Source of the DNA: Clostridiales bacterium
GTDB lineage: Bacteria > Bacillota > Clostridia > Oscillospirales > Oscillospiraceae
DNA: 64,000 nt
NCBI GenBank assembly: GCA_029265405.1
Contig: JAJUJI010000001.1
Location: forward strand, 124,001 to 188,000
Direction: 5' to 3'
Positions 37,532 to 45,315 of this stretch are shown one piece after another. A program made the position numbers and the translations under genes. The notes beneath the pieces are model-generated. The model was not told the origin of the DNA. It was given only the letters and a program-made list of their open reading frames with translations, and searched no databases. Position 1 is the stretch's first letter. Every line of letters begins with the position of its first letter.

Positions 37532-37534
37532 AAT

Positions 37535-38932
37535 TTGATTGTGCTCAGAAAAAAATTTATCGGCGACAGGGCCTTCTATGGAATGGTGCTTGCCGTTGCC
37601 CTGCCGATGATGCTTCAGGACGGGATAAGCACCTTTGTAAATTTGCTTGACAATGTCATGGTAGGCCGGACGGGCACGGAGCAAATGTCCGGCGTAGCCA
37701 TAACGAACCAGCTCATGCTGGTCTACAATCTCTGCATATTCGGCGGGCTTTCGGGTGCAGGCATATTTGCGGCTCAATTTTTTGGTTATGGCGATATGGA
37801 GGGGGTTAAAAGCTGCTTCCGTTTCAAGATGTATATGGGCGCCATAGCCACTGCGCTGGCTTGGGCGGTATTTTTGCTTTACGGGCAAAAGCTTATATAT
37901 CTTTTTCTTCAGGGCCAGGAGGACGTGGGGGATGTGGAAAAAACCGCCTCCTACGGCATGGAATATTTGAGGATAATGCTGCTTGGAACGGTACCCTTTT
38001 TCCTTACGCAGGCGTATGCGGGAACCCTCAAGGAAACCGGACAGACGGTACTTCCCATGAAGGCCTCCATGGCGGCGGTATTTACCAATCTGGTTTTAAA
38101 CTACATACTCATATACGGAAAGCTCGGCATGCCGGCCCTGGGCGTGAAGGGCGCCGCTATAGCCACGGTGCTGTCCCGCTTTGCGGAGCTTGCCATAATC
38201 CTGCTTGCGGTGCACTTGAAGCCGGACGGATACCTGTTTGTCAGGGGACTGTATAAGACGCTTAGGGTTCCCGCCAAGCTGGTATCCGCGGTGCTGCGCA
38301 GGGGCCTGCCCCTACTGGCCAATGAGTTCTTATGGTCGTCCGGCATGGCCGTCCTCAGCCAGTGCTATTCCCTGCGGGGCCTGTCGGTGGTTGCGGCGAT
38401 AAACATAAGTTCCACTGTGACCAATCTTTTCAGCGTCGTGCTGATGTCGCTGGGCGGCGCAATTTCCATAATGGTAGGACACCAGCTTGGCTCGGGCGAT
38501 ATGGAGAAGGCCAGGGACACGGATACAAAGCTTATCGCCTTGGCGATGGCGATAAGCGCAGCGGCGGGCATAGCCATGGCGGCTGCCGCGCCTTATATCC
38601 CGAAAATTTACAACACAGAGGAAACGGTTAGGGCTTTGGCGGCCCGGTTTATGCAGATATCGGCCCTGATGATGCCCGTAAGCGCCTTTTCGATAGCCGC
38701 ATATTTCACGCTTCGCTCAGGCGGGAGGACTGTGATAACCTTTTTATTCGACAGCGGCTTTACCTGGCTGTTCAGCATTCCGGCGGCGTTTGTTCTTGCA
38801 AACTATACCGCGACGGGAATAGTCCCGCTTTATCTCGCGGTTCAGCTTACGGGGTTTATAAAGTGCGCGCTTGGCTTTGCTTTTGTCAGGAAGGGGATAT
38901 GGATAAACAGCATAATAGAAAACGGAGCCTAA
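37535..38932 (+). CDS. MATE-family efflux transporter
   Basis: 465 residues with 12 membrane segments. LAVALPMMLQDGISTFVNLL and the duplicated second half (VMLSLGGAISIMVGHQLGSG-like, here VLMSLGGAISIMVGHQLGSG) are typical of Na+/H+-coupled multidrug exporters. The TTG start lies three bases after the rqcP stop, with a weak GGAGC site, suggesting coupled expression. The substrate is unknown. Confidence 0.85.
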   Translation: MIVLRKKFIGDRAFYGMVLAVALPMMLQDGISTFVNLLDNVMVGRTGTEQMSGVAITNQLMLVYNLCIFGGLSGAGIFAAQFFGYGDMEGVKSCFRFKMYMGAIATALAWAVFLLYGQKLIYLFLQGQEDVGDVEKTASYGMEYLRIMLLGTVPFFLTQAYAGTLKETGQTVLPMKASMAAVFTNLVLNYILIYGKLGMPALGVKGAAIATVLSRFAELAIILLAVHLKPDGYLFVRGLYKTLRVPAKLVSAVLRRGLPLLANEFLWSSGMAVLSQCYSLRGLSVVAAINISSTVTNLFSVVLMSLGGAISIMVGHQLGSGDMEKARDTDTKLIALAMAISAAAGIAMAAAAPYIPKIYNTEETVRALAARFMQISALMMPVSAFSIAAYFTLRSGGRTVITFLFDSGFTWLFSIPAAFVLANYTATGIVPLYLAVQLTGFIKCALGFAFVRKGIWINSIIENGA

Positions 38933-38937
38933 TGAAA

Positions 38938-38984
38938 ATGCAACTTGGTTTTATAGGCGGCCTGACGCCTCAGCCAAGTTGCAT
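38938..38984 (+). terminator. Nested hairpin terminator after the MATE gene
   Basis: 11-bp outer stem ATGCAACTTGG with its complement encloses a 5-bp inner stem AGGCG. It is followed by a T-rich stretch CATATTATTATTC and lies between converging genes. Confidence 0.65.
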
Positions 38985-39011
38985 CATATTATTATTCAAA
39001 GCTGATAACGC

Positions 39012-39350
39012 TTATCTGCGCTCGCGCGTGTATTCCCTGAGCTGGGTCACCGAGGCCTGTGCAAGCTCGGCAAGGTCCCCCATACCTTCGGTGTTGAGCT
39101 GGCGGAGTCTTGTTATTTGGCTGTCGGGATCATATCTCAGACATCCCAGCGCCTTCACAGCAGCTCTTTTCGCCTCTATTTCAGGTCGGGCCATGATATC
39201 CACCAATATATTGTACGCCTCCTCGCTTCTGGCGGAGCCGCAGGCTTCAGCAACCTCGACGACCGTTTCTATGTCCTTTTTGGCACCAAGCTTGGCAAGC
39301 TTCTTCCATTTCTTGGCGTCAACTAATTTCAGGTACTTTTCGTTAGCCAT
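39012..39350 (-). CDS. HEAT-repeat-like small protein
   Basis: 112 residues, highly helical: ANEKYLKLVDAKKWKKLAKL, GSARSEEAYNILVDIMARP, EAKRAAVKALGCLRY read as two or three HEAT-type helical pairs. Such folds mediate protein contacts. No enzyme motif is seen. It converges on the MATE gene across a terminator. Confidence 0.7.
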   Translation of the reverse strand: MANEKYLKLVDAKKWKKLAKLGAKKDIETVVEVAEACGSARSEEAYNILVDIMARPEIEAKRAAVKALGCLRYDPDSQITRLRQLNTEGMGDLAELAQASVTQLREYTRERR

Positions 39351-39428
39351 CCGCTTGTTTCCTTCCTCGTTGTATGTTATTATAAAATTAGCCCATATTA
39401 TTTGGTAGTTTATATTTATTATAACGGT

Positions 39429-39456
39429 TTGTCAAGGCTAATATTGTGACTATAGT
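39429..39456 (+). promoter_or_regulatory. Promoter of the single-pass membrane protein gene
   Basis: TTGTCA, 16-base spacer and TATAGT in an AT-rich gap, about 90 bases before the start codon. Confidence 0.5.
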
Positions 39457-39542
39457 GTTAAAAAACAGGATGCGATTTTTGCTTGACGACAAAAGGGAAA
39501 AATGCTAGCATTACATATCATAAGCGGGGAGCCGTTTTGGAT

Positions 39543-40145
39543 ATGCAAGAGAGCGCCGGGCGTAAGGGCCGTTTTAACGAGTTTGAAAGCTGGATGAGCA
39601 ACGTATTTTGGTACCACTACAAATGGTATTTTGTAGTCGGCGTTTTTGCGGCCTCGCTGCTCGTCATGTCTGCGGTTTCATTTGTCAGAGCTGCGGATTA
39701 CGACTGGACGGTCGTATACGCCCATTGCGGGGAGAGCGATCCGTCAAAAACGGCTGGCATCAGGAGCGCCTTTGAAGCGGCAGGTACGGACGAGTCAAAC
39801 AACGGCAGGGTGCAGGTCGAGGTGAGGGTAGCGGCGCTCGACTGGGAGAAGGGCTATTGCGGCCTTTACGGCGAGCTTGCCGAGCCGGACAGCATCCTGT
39901 ATGTAATGGACGATTCGGTTCTTAAGCTTTATCGGAGCCTGGGTTATTTTGAGAATGCCGCATATATCGGCAGCCTGGGACTGTGGGCGGCTGTAAACGA
40001 CACTCCCGTAAAGCCGTACAGACTTGAGGATTTCTCCGGCTACAACTATACTCAGGAGGACGTGGACGAGGCCAACCGAGATAGACAGGAAAGGCATGAC
40101 GAGATGGTGAGCCAGGCAAAGGCGATAATCGCCCGCATTAAATAG
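39543..40145 (+). CDS. Single-pass membrane protein with extracytoplasmic domain, function unknown
   Basis: 200 residues from the ATG (MQESAGRKGRFNEFESW), or two codons more from a TTG behind GGGGAG. One transmembrane segment (KWYFVVGVFAASLLVMSAV, about residues 24-42) is followed by an acidic outward-facing domain (YDWTVVYAHCGESDPSKTAG, VNDTPVKPYRLEDFSGYNYT). I do not recognise the family. A terminator follows 15 bases after the stop. Confidence 0.6.
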   Translation: MQESAGRKGRFNEFESWMSNVFWYHYKWYFVVGVFAASLLVMSAVSFVRAADYDWTVVYAHCGESDPSKTAGIRSAFEAAGTDESNNGRVQVEVRVAALDWEKGYCGLYGELAEPDSILYVMDDSVLKLYRSLGYFENAAYIGSLGLWAAVNDTPVKPYRLEDFSGYNYTQEDVDEANRDRQERHDEMVSQAKAIIARIK

Positions 40146-40160
40146 CCTAATCGATGCCAA

Positions 40161-40184
40161 CGGAGCCGGCGTAAGCCGGCTCCG
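40161..40184. terminator. Bidirectional hairpin terminator
   Basis: Perfect 10-bp stem CGGAGCCGGC with a GTAA loop between converging genes. It ends both the rightward membrane protein gene and the leftward SGNH/DegV operon. Confidence 0.65.
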
Positions 40185-40198
40185 CGTGTTCTTGCCGC

Positions 40199-40876
40199 CT
40201 ATGTCGGACAAAGAAGCGAATCCTCGATAATTTGCTCTATCATCAAGTGGCCGGCTTCGCTGGGATGAATGCCGTCGCTGCATATAAGGCTGGGCAGCTT
40301 GTGGGACTTCAGAAACGGCGTCCTCAGGTCTATAAGCATTGCGCCGGTTTCGCGCGCTATCATGCAGACCAGCTCGTTGTAATACTCGTGCCAGCGGTAC
40401 AGCATCGTAATATCGCCGAGCCATTTCAAGATATTTTCGCAGGATTTGTTTTGGGTTATCCACTTGAAATATCTGCCCGGGTCCAGAGGAACCAGAGTTG
40501 CCACGTAGACCTTTGTTCCCATGCTCTTTAAATACTGGATGCATTGCCTGTACATTTCGCAAAATTTATGCTCGTCAGTTTTGGGCTCGAAGCTGCCGTC
40601 CGGCCTGTCCGACACGGTCTGCCAATCGAAATCGCAGTCGTTGCCGCCGAACTCAAGGACCGCGACTGCTTTTTCGGGATTGAGCGGCTTGAAGCTTTTT
40701 ACCGCGTTGAGAGCATACTCGATGGTTTTGCCCATATGCGCAATTAGCGAAACCTTGTATCCGCTTTCCTTAAGACGCGCAAACTGGCGCGCCTTGACGG
40801 TTCTGTACCTGTTGAGCTCCTCGTCGTAGATGACGCCCTTCATTATGGAGTCGCCGCATATTATGATTTCCTGCAT
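40199..40876 (-). CDS. SGNH/GDSL-family hydrolase
   Basis: 225 residues. The four blocks are ICGDSIMKG (nucleophile Ser), LIAHMGKTIEYAL (Gly), EFGGNDCDF (Asn) and SDGIHPSEAGH (Asp-His). No signal peptide is seen, so it probably acts in the cytoplasm on esters or acyl groups, perhaps lipid-derived. Last gene of a five-gene leftward operon. Confidence 0.82.
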   Translation of the reverse strand: MQEIIICGDSIMKGVIYDEELNRYRTVKARQFARLKESGYKVSLIAHMGKTIEYALNAVKSFKPLNPEKAVAVLEFGGNDCDFDWQTVSDRPDGSFEPKTDEHKFCEMYRQCIQYLKSMGTKVYVATLVPLDPGRYFKWITQNKSCENILKWLGDITMLYRWHEYYNELVCMIARETGAMLIDLRTPFLKSHKLPSLICSDGIHPSEAGHLMIEQIIEDSLLCPT

Positions 40877-40884
40877 GATTCCGC

Positions 40885-41727
40885 CTACCTTCTATAGAAG
40901 AGGATGCCGAGGCAGCCGGGGCCGCAGTGGCTTGAGATGGTGCAGCCGGCTCTGGTGTGTATTATTTCCTCGAAGGGAGCGCACTTGAGCAGTTCATCCC
41001 GTACGGCCCGCCAGGTTTCCTCCGCCACTCCAGAGTCCGTAATGAATATCCGCCTTGTGTCCGGCGTTCCCGCCTCGGCAAGCTTGTCCTGAACGTACTG
41101 CGCAAGGCACTTCTCGAAATTGCCCCTGTACTTTTTGCCGACGCCCATCCTCCCGTCCTTTACCTCGATGCAGGGCCTTATTTTCAGCAAATTGGCGCCG
41201 AAGGCCGCGACGGCCGAGCAGCGCCCGCCCTTGCTCAGGTAATCGAGAGTGCTTAGCACAAAGCTCACGTCCAGCTTTTCCTTGCGCCGGTCAAGCTCGG
41301 CCTTTATATCCGAAGCCTCCATTCCCGCACGGGCCATTTCCGCGGCGTCCAAAACCAGGTGGCCTATGCCGGTGGATAGGCTGCGGCTGTCCACGACATG
41401 AACGTTCCCGGTCATCTCGGCGGCCACGCAGGCATTTTGATAGCAGGAGGACATATCGCTGCTTATGGTAAAGTGGATTACGGAGTCGCAGTCCTTAAGC
41501 AGACGCGCAAATACGTCGGCATACTCCTGCACGTTGACGGCGGCGGTGCTGCCTATGCTCCCTCCCTCCTCGACGCGCCTGAATATGTCGTCGGGAGTGA
41601 TTTCAACGCCGTCCCTATAGGATTCGCTTCCATAGGTGATGTGGAGCGGGGTTATTTCAATATCATATTTTTCTATAAGCTCCTTTGACAGGTCGCAGGT
41701 GCTGTCCGCCGTAATCTTGATCTTCAT
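40885..41727 (-). CDS. DegV-family fatty-acid-binding protein, FakB-like
   Basis: 280 residues. MKIKITADSTCDLSKELIEK is the DegV start, and GRCSAVAAFGANLLKIRPCIE forms the lipid-binding second domain. DegV/FakB proteins hold a fatty acid for phosphorylation by FakA. A FakA is encoded at 33.5 kb here. It overlaps the upstream PAP2 gene by four bases. Confidence 0.88.
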   Translation of the reverse strand: MKIKITADSTCDLSKELIEKYDIEITPLHITYGSESYRDGVEITPDDIFRRVEEGGSIGSTAAVNVQEYADVFARLLKDCDSVIHFTISSDMSSCYQNACVAAEMTGNVHVVDSRSLSTGIGHLVLDAAEMARAGMEASDIKAELDRRKEKLDVSFVLSTLDYLSKGGRCSAVAAFGANLLKIRPCIEVKDGRMGVGKKYRGNFEKCLAQYVQDKLAEAGTPDTRRIFITDSGVAEETWRAVRDELLKCAPFEEIIHTRAGCTISSHCGPGCLGILFYRR

Positions 41728-42377
41728 TTTGTTTTATCGCTCCCTTTCCTCGCTTTGCCCAGCAGGACATATACGCCAAAATAAAGAAAAGCGCTGTATG
41801 CGATTCCGGCCGCGATATCCAGCGCGGAATGCTGCTTTATAAATACGGTGGAGACTATCACCAGTACGGTCAATACCGTCGCCATCGGCCTGACCCACCT
41901 TCGCCTGATGGTTTTTGTGTCGTATAGGGAAGCCAGGATGGCGAAGCAGCCGACGACGTGCATGCTCGGGAGCACGTTTGTATTGGTATCGGCCGAGTAG
42001 AGGCGCGCAATCAGGCGGGTGAACATATCCCGCGCCTCAAAGGAGGCGGGCCTCAAATCCTGCCCGTTGGGAAACAAAATATAAAAGACCGCCCCTATCG
42101 TGTAAGCCACGGAAAGAAAAAGCATGTATTTTTTAAAGCCCTCGCCGTCCTTCAGCAGCAGCCACAGGCCCGTAAAAAACAGCATCGGAAACCACAGACA
42201 ATAAAAAATCACGAACGGCGGACAAAAAGGGATCAGATCGTCGAGAGGGATATGGGAGACCCAGTAATCGTTTGTGACAAGGCGCTCTGGCAGAAAAAAC
42301 ATGAATATTATGTAGGGCAGGAGCAGGGACCACCAGACATGCCTGTTTTGCCTGGCCCAAAAAATGACTTTTTTCAT
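41724..42377 (-). CDS. PAP2-family membrane phosphatase
   Basis: 217 residues with five or six membrane segments. The PAP2 blocks are PSMHVVGCFA and KQHSALDIAAGI; the first block of the family (KxxxxxRP) is weak. The family removes phosphate from lipid phosphates such as phosphatidylglycerophosphate, which suits the PgsA genes next to it. I choose the ATG MKKVIFWARQ; an earlier in-frame start would overlap pgsA. Confidence 0.75.
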   Translation of the reverse strand: MKKVIFWARQNRHVWWSLLLPYIIFMFFLPERLVTNDYWVSHIPLDDLIPFCPPFVIFYCLWFPMLFFTGLWLLLKDGEGFKKYMLFLSVAYTIGAVFYILFPNGQDLRPASFEARDMFTRLIARLYSADTNTNVLPSMHVVGCFAILASLYDTKTIRRRWVRPMATVLTVLVIVSTVFIKQHSALDIAAGIAYSAFLYFGVYVLLGKARKGSDKTK

Positions 42378-42379
42378 CG

Positions 42380-42940
42380 CTACTTCTTTTCCACAAGCAC
42401 GTCGGCGTTCGCGCGAAGATAGGTATAGCCCGAAACCGCGGTCAGCGCGGAGGTTATCCAGACGGCCGCGTTGCTTATGCCGCTGACCGAGGGCTTGGAT
42501 ATGAGAGAATAGCACGCAAGTATCTGCAAAAATAAGATAAGGGTTATCGATATCATTTGAGACGCGGTTTTCACCTTGCCCCAATTGTTGGCGGCGACGA
42601 CACGGCCCTTGTCAACGGCGGCCAGCCTGATGCCCGACACCATGAATTCCCGCAAAACGACCACTATCACCGCGACTACCGAAGCCAGGCCCTGTCCGAT
42701 GAAGCAGATGAGCACCGAGCAAACCAGCGCCTTGTCCGCCAGAGGGTCAAGGAACTTGCCCAGGTTTGTTACCTGGTTGTTGCGCCGGGCAAGCCGCCCG
42801 TCCAGCATGTCGGTAAACGACGCGGCCCCAAAGGCAATAAGGGCAAGCCACTTGCATATGGGATGGTTAATGATTATCAGAGCTATTATAAGGGGCACCA
42901 GCGCCAGTCTAAGCATGGTCAATTTGTTCGGCAGGTTCAT
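42380..42940 (-). CDS. pgsA: CDP-diacylglycerol-glycerol-3-phosphate 3-phosphatidyltransferase (PgsA)
   Basis: 186 residues. The CDP-alcohol phosphotransferase motif D-x2-DG-x2-AR-x8-G-x3-D-x3-D is DMLDGRLARRNN followed by NLGKFLDPLAD. Membrane segments surround it. It makes phosphatidylglycerophosphate, the PG precursor. The start MNLPNKLTMLR is standard for PgsA. Confidence 0.88.
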   Translation of the reverse strand: MNLPNKLTMLRLALVPLIIALIIINHPICKWLALIAFGAASFTDMLDGRLARRNNQVTNLGKFLDPLADKALVCSVLICFIGQGLASVVAVIVVVLREFMVSGIRLAAVDKGRVVAANNWGKVKTASQMISITLILFLQILACYSLISKPSVSGISNAAVWITSALTAVSGYTYLRANADVLVEKK

Positions 42941-42943
42941 CGC

Positions 42944-43519
42944 TTAGTCCTTCTTGATTCCAATCTGTTTGATATAATGGTAATTGTATAATATAAAGGT
43001 CATGACTATCATGGCGATGCACAGCGCCGCAGCTGGGGCCGCAAGCTCGCCGGGAATATCGGGTATTAGAACGTAGGCTATCAGAACGGCATACAAAACA
43101 GTGGTCGTGGCCTTGCCGTACCATCTGGAGCTGATGAGTACGCTCGTTTTCCTGTAGAAAAAATAGCCTATGAGAAGCATGAGCAGCTCCTTCACTACGA
43201 GAGCAATGAAAAGAAGCTTCATTTCCGAAATCTTGTGCGACACGCAAATTATCATCGCCGCCTGGGTAAGCTTATCCGCCGCGGGGTCCACCACCTTGCC
43301 CAAATCGGTTACCATTCCGAATTTGCGCGCTATGCGGCCGTCCAGTATGTCAGTCAGCCCGGAAACGATCAAAGTGCAGCCCGCCGTCAAATACTGAGCC
43401 CTTACATACATGACAACGAATACGGGTATCAGCATGATTCTTAAATAGCTAAGCATATTCGGTATAGAAACCGCCTGGCGCCAAATGCTGGCTGATGCCC
43501 GGCTGCTTTCAGTATCCAT
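42944..43519 (-). CDS. Second CDP-alcohol phosphatidyltransferase
   Basis: 191 residues with its own complete motif DILDGRIARKFGMVTDLGKV and DPAAD, and IPNMLSYLRIMLIPVFVV at the start. Two adjacent paralogues are unusual in one operon; this one may use a different alcohol or serve as a cardiolipin-type or inositol transferase, which sequence cannot decide. ATG after GAAGGAA; upstream in-frame ATGs lack a site. Confidence 0.82.
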   Translation of the reverse strand: MDTESSRASASIWRQAVSIPNMLSYLRIMLIPVFVVMYVRAQYLTAGCTLIVSGLTDILDGRIARKFGMVTDLGKVVDPAADKLTQAAMIICVSHKISEMKLLFIALVVKELLMLLIGYFFYRKTSVLISSRWYGKATTTVLYAVLIAYVLIPDIPGELAAPAAALCIAMIVMTFILYNYHYIKQIGIKKD

Positions 43520-43728
43520 TGCCGTTCCTTCGCCTTTCAAATTATTGAAATCTTCGCCGCCGCTATTCATCTTGTTCCGCTTCCGGCCCATTGTCTCCAG
43601 ACCGCCTCGCGCCTAATGCAGTATATTCCGCTTGTATTAATCCAATGTTAACTATAAAGAGCGCGCCGAATAGCACGAAAGCCGCGCCGACCCGGCTCTT
43701 GCATATGTTAATATAACCAACCGTCTGC

Positions 43729-43757
43729 ATTTTATATCATTTTTACATTAAAGTCAA
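43729..43757 (-). promoter_or_regulatory. Promoter of the phospholipid operon
   Basis: On the minus strand TTGACT, 17-base spacer and TAAAAT, about 210 bases before the second CDP-alcohol transferase. It likely drives the five leftward genes down to the SGNH hydrolase. The 388-base stretch between that transferase and the MFS gene holds this promoter and the terminator at 43830; no gene was found in it. Confidence 0.65.
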
Positions 43758-43829
43758 CATATGCCTCAGTCTGCCGTTGCCTATTGAACATACAGGCTTC
43801 CTATGGCGAAGCCGCCGCCAGAGGGCCGA

Positions 43830-43876
43830 AAAACCGAAGCCAGCCTGAATTCCGGAGGCAGGCTGGCTTCGGTTTT
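43830..43876 (-). terminator. Terminator of the MFS transporter gene
   Basis: Perfect 18-bp stem AAAACCGAAGCCAGCCTG with its complement and an 11-base loop; the minus strand continues with T-rich sequence. Confidence 0.8.
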
Positions 43877-43907
43877 GAAACTAATCGCTTTTGCTTGCTT
43901 TGGCGGA

Positions 43908-45158
43908 CTATTCGGCCGGGGCGGACGCAGCCGGCGGCTCCGGCTCGGTATTTATTCTGCTTGATAGAATTAGATTTATAAAAGCTATTGCCGCCGCCCC
44001 TATGAATACGGCGGGATAGCCTACGGCGGACCAGAGGAGCCCGCCGAAAACAGGGATCACCATGGAGGCTATATGCTGAAGGCTGACGCCTGTGGAAAGC
44101 GTGGGGGTAAGATCCGCGGGGTCCAGAGCGATCTTGCGCGCGTACGTGGATCTGGCCATTTCGACTGCGGCCATGGAGTTGTCTATGATATAGCAGCCGG
44201 CAATGACAACCACCGCAACCCCCTCCGGAAATATCCGCGCCGAAAAGGCGTATCCCAGGCATATTGCAAAAAGCAGGGCCGCTTCCAGAGTCAGGACGAA
44301 GCGCTCGCCCTTTTCGTCGATAAGCCTGCCTATAATTTTCCTCGTGCCTATGCTGATTACGGCAATCACCATGCCGAGTATTGCGAAAACCTGGGGCTTC
44401 AGGCCGAAAACCTTTATTAGCACCCAGGGCGCGAAGGTCATAAAGATCTGGTTCCTCGCCCCGCTTATGACGGCAAGCACATAATAAAGCCAGTAGCGCT
44501 TCCTGAAAACAAGCCTGACGCTTCTCCTTTCCGGCCGGCCCTTGGTCATCAGGCCCATAAGAAAGGCGGCCGCCACATAAAAAGCCGCGCCTATCGCAAA
44601 GGCCGCCTTATATGTGATCCCGGCATAATTGAAGCCTATAAAAACAAAAACATAGGCTATTATTCCTCCGAACAGGCCGAAGGCGCTGACGGTGCCCAGC
44701 CTCGCCCCGTAGGACTTCTGCTCCGAAAGGGCCATGCCTATGGACGGCGATACGGGCATGACCATATGCGTCCCCAGGCTGAACATCATCATCCATATCA
44801 CCATTACCGCGAAGGAGGGCGACAGCAGGCCGACCCCCAGCATTCCGAGGCCCGCCGCAGCCATGCCCAGCATGGCTATCCGTACGTCTCCGGCGAAGCT
44901 GAGCAGGGCAAGAACCAACATTATGAACAGTCCGGGAGCCTCTCTCGGCACCTCAAGAAAGCCTCTGAAATCCTCCGAGAGCTTAAAAACGTCGCTAAGA
45001 TAATTGTTGAAAATGGAGGCGTTGATCCCTGAGCCTATGCCGGCAAAAAGGCCCGCCAGAAGGAAAAGCCTGAAATCCCGCTCCCTGGCGGCTCCTCCGG
45101 GAGAGGACAAGGCCATATCTGCATTCCGCCGCGGCACGCCCGGCTTGTTTATCGCCAC
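43908..45158 (-). CDS. MFS transporter
   Basis: 416 residues with 12 hydrophobic segments in two halves (LFLLAGLFAGIGSGINASIF, and a second half starting YWLYYVLAVISGARNQIFMT). No signature narrows the substrate. It uses a GTG eight bases after AGGAAGG. It is the first gene leftward of the molybdenum-protein region, so import or export of an aromatic acid is a plausible but unproven role. Confidence 0.8.
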   Translation of the reverse strand: MAINKPGVPRRNADMALSSPGGAARERDFRLFLLAGLFAGIGSGINASIFNNYLSDVFKLSEDFRGFLEVPREAPGLFIMLVLALLSFAGDVRIAMLGMAAAGLGMLGVGLLSPSFAVMVIWMMMFSLGTHMVMPVSPSIGMALSEQKSYGARLGTVSAFGLFGGIIAYVFVFIGFNYAGITYKAAFAIGAAFYVAAAFLMGLMTKGRPERRSVRLVFRKRYWLYYVLAVISGARNQIFMTFAPWVLIKVFGLKPQVFAILGMVIAVISIGTRKIIGRLIDEKGERFVLTLEAALLFAICLGYAFSARIFPEGVAVVVIAGCYIIDNSMAAVEMARSTYARKIALDPADLTPTLSTGVSLQHIASMVIPVFGGLLWSAVGYPAVFIGAAAIAFINLILSSRINTEPEPPAASAPAE

Positions 45159-45244
45159 TTTACCAAACCTTCCTGTTGTTTTTCAGCAATAATACCATAT
45201 CCCCCGGAAGTTTGCAACGCGTTTGCAACGCCGCGCAAGAAATC

Positions 45245-45276
45245 GCGGCGGGACGGCTTTACGCCCGTCCCGCCGC
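45245..45276. terminator. Hairpin between the XDH-like and MFS genes
   Basis: Perfect 12-bp stem GCGGCGGGACGG with its complement, 8-base loop, T-run TGTTTTT on the plus side. Confidence 0.55.
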
Positions 45277-45315
45277 TGTTTTTCAGCATGCCGACGCCGA
45301 AAGGCTGAAGCCCGT

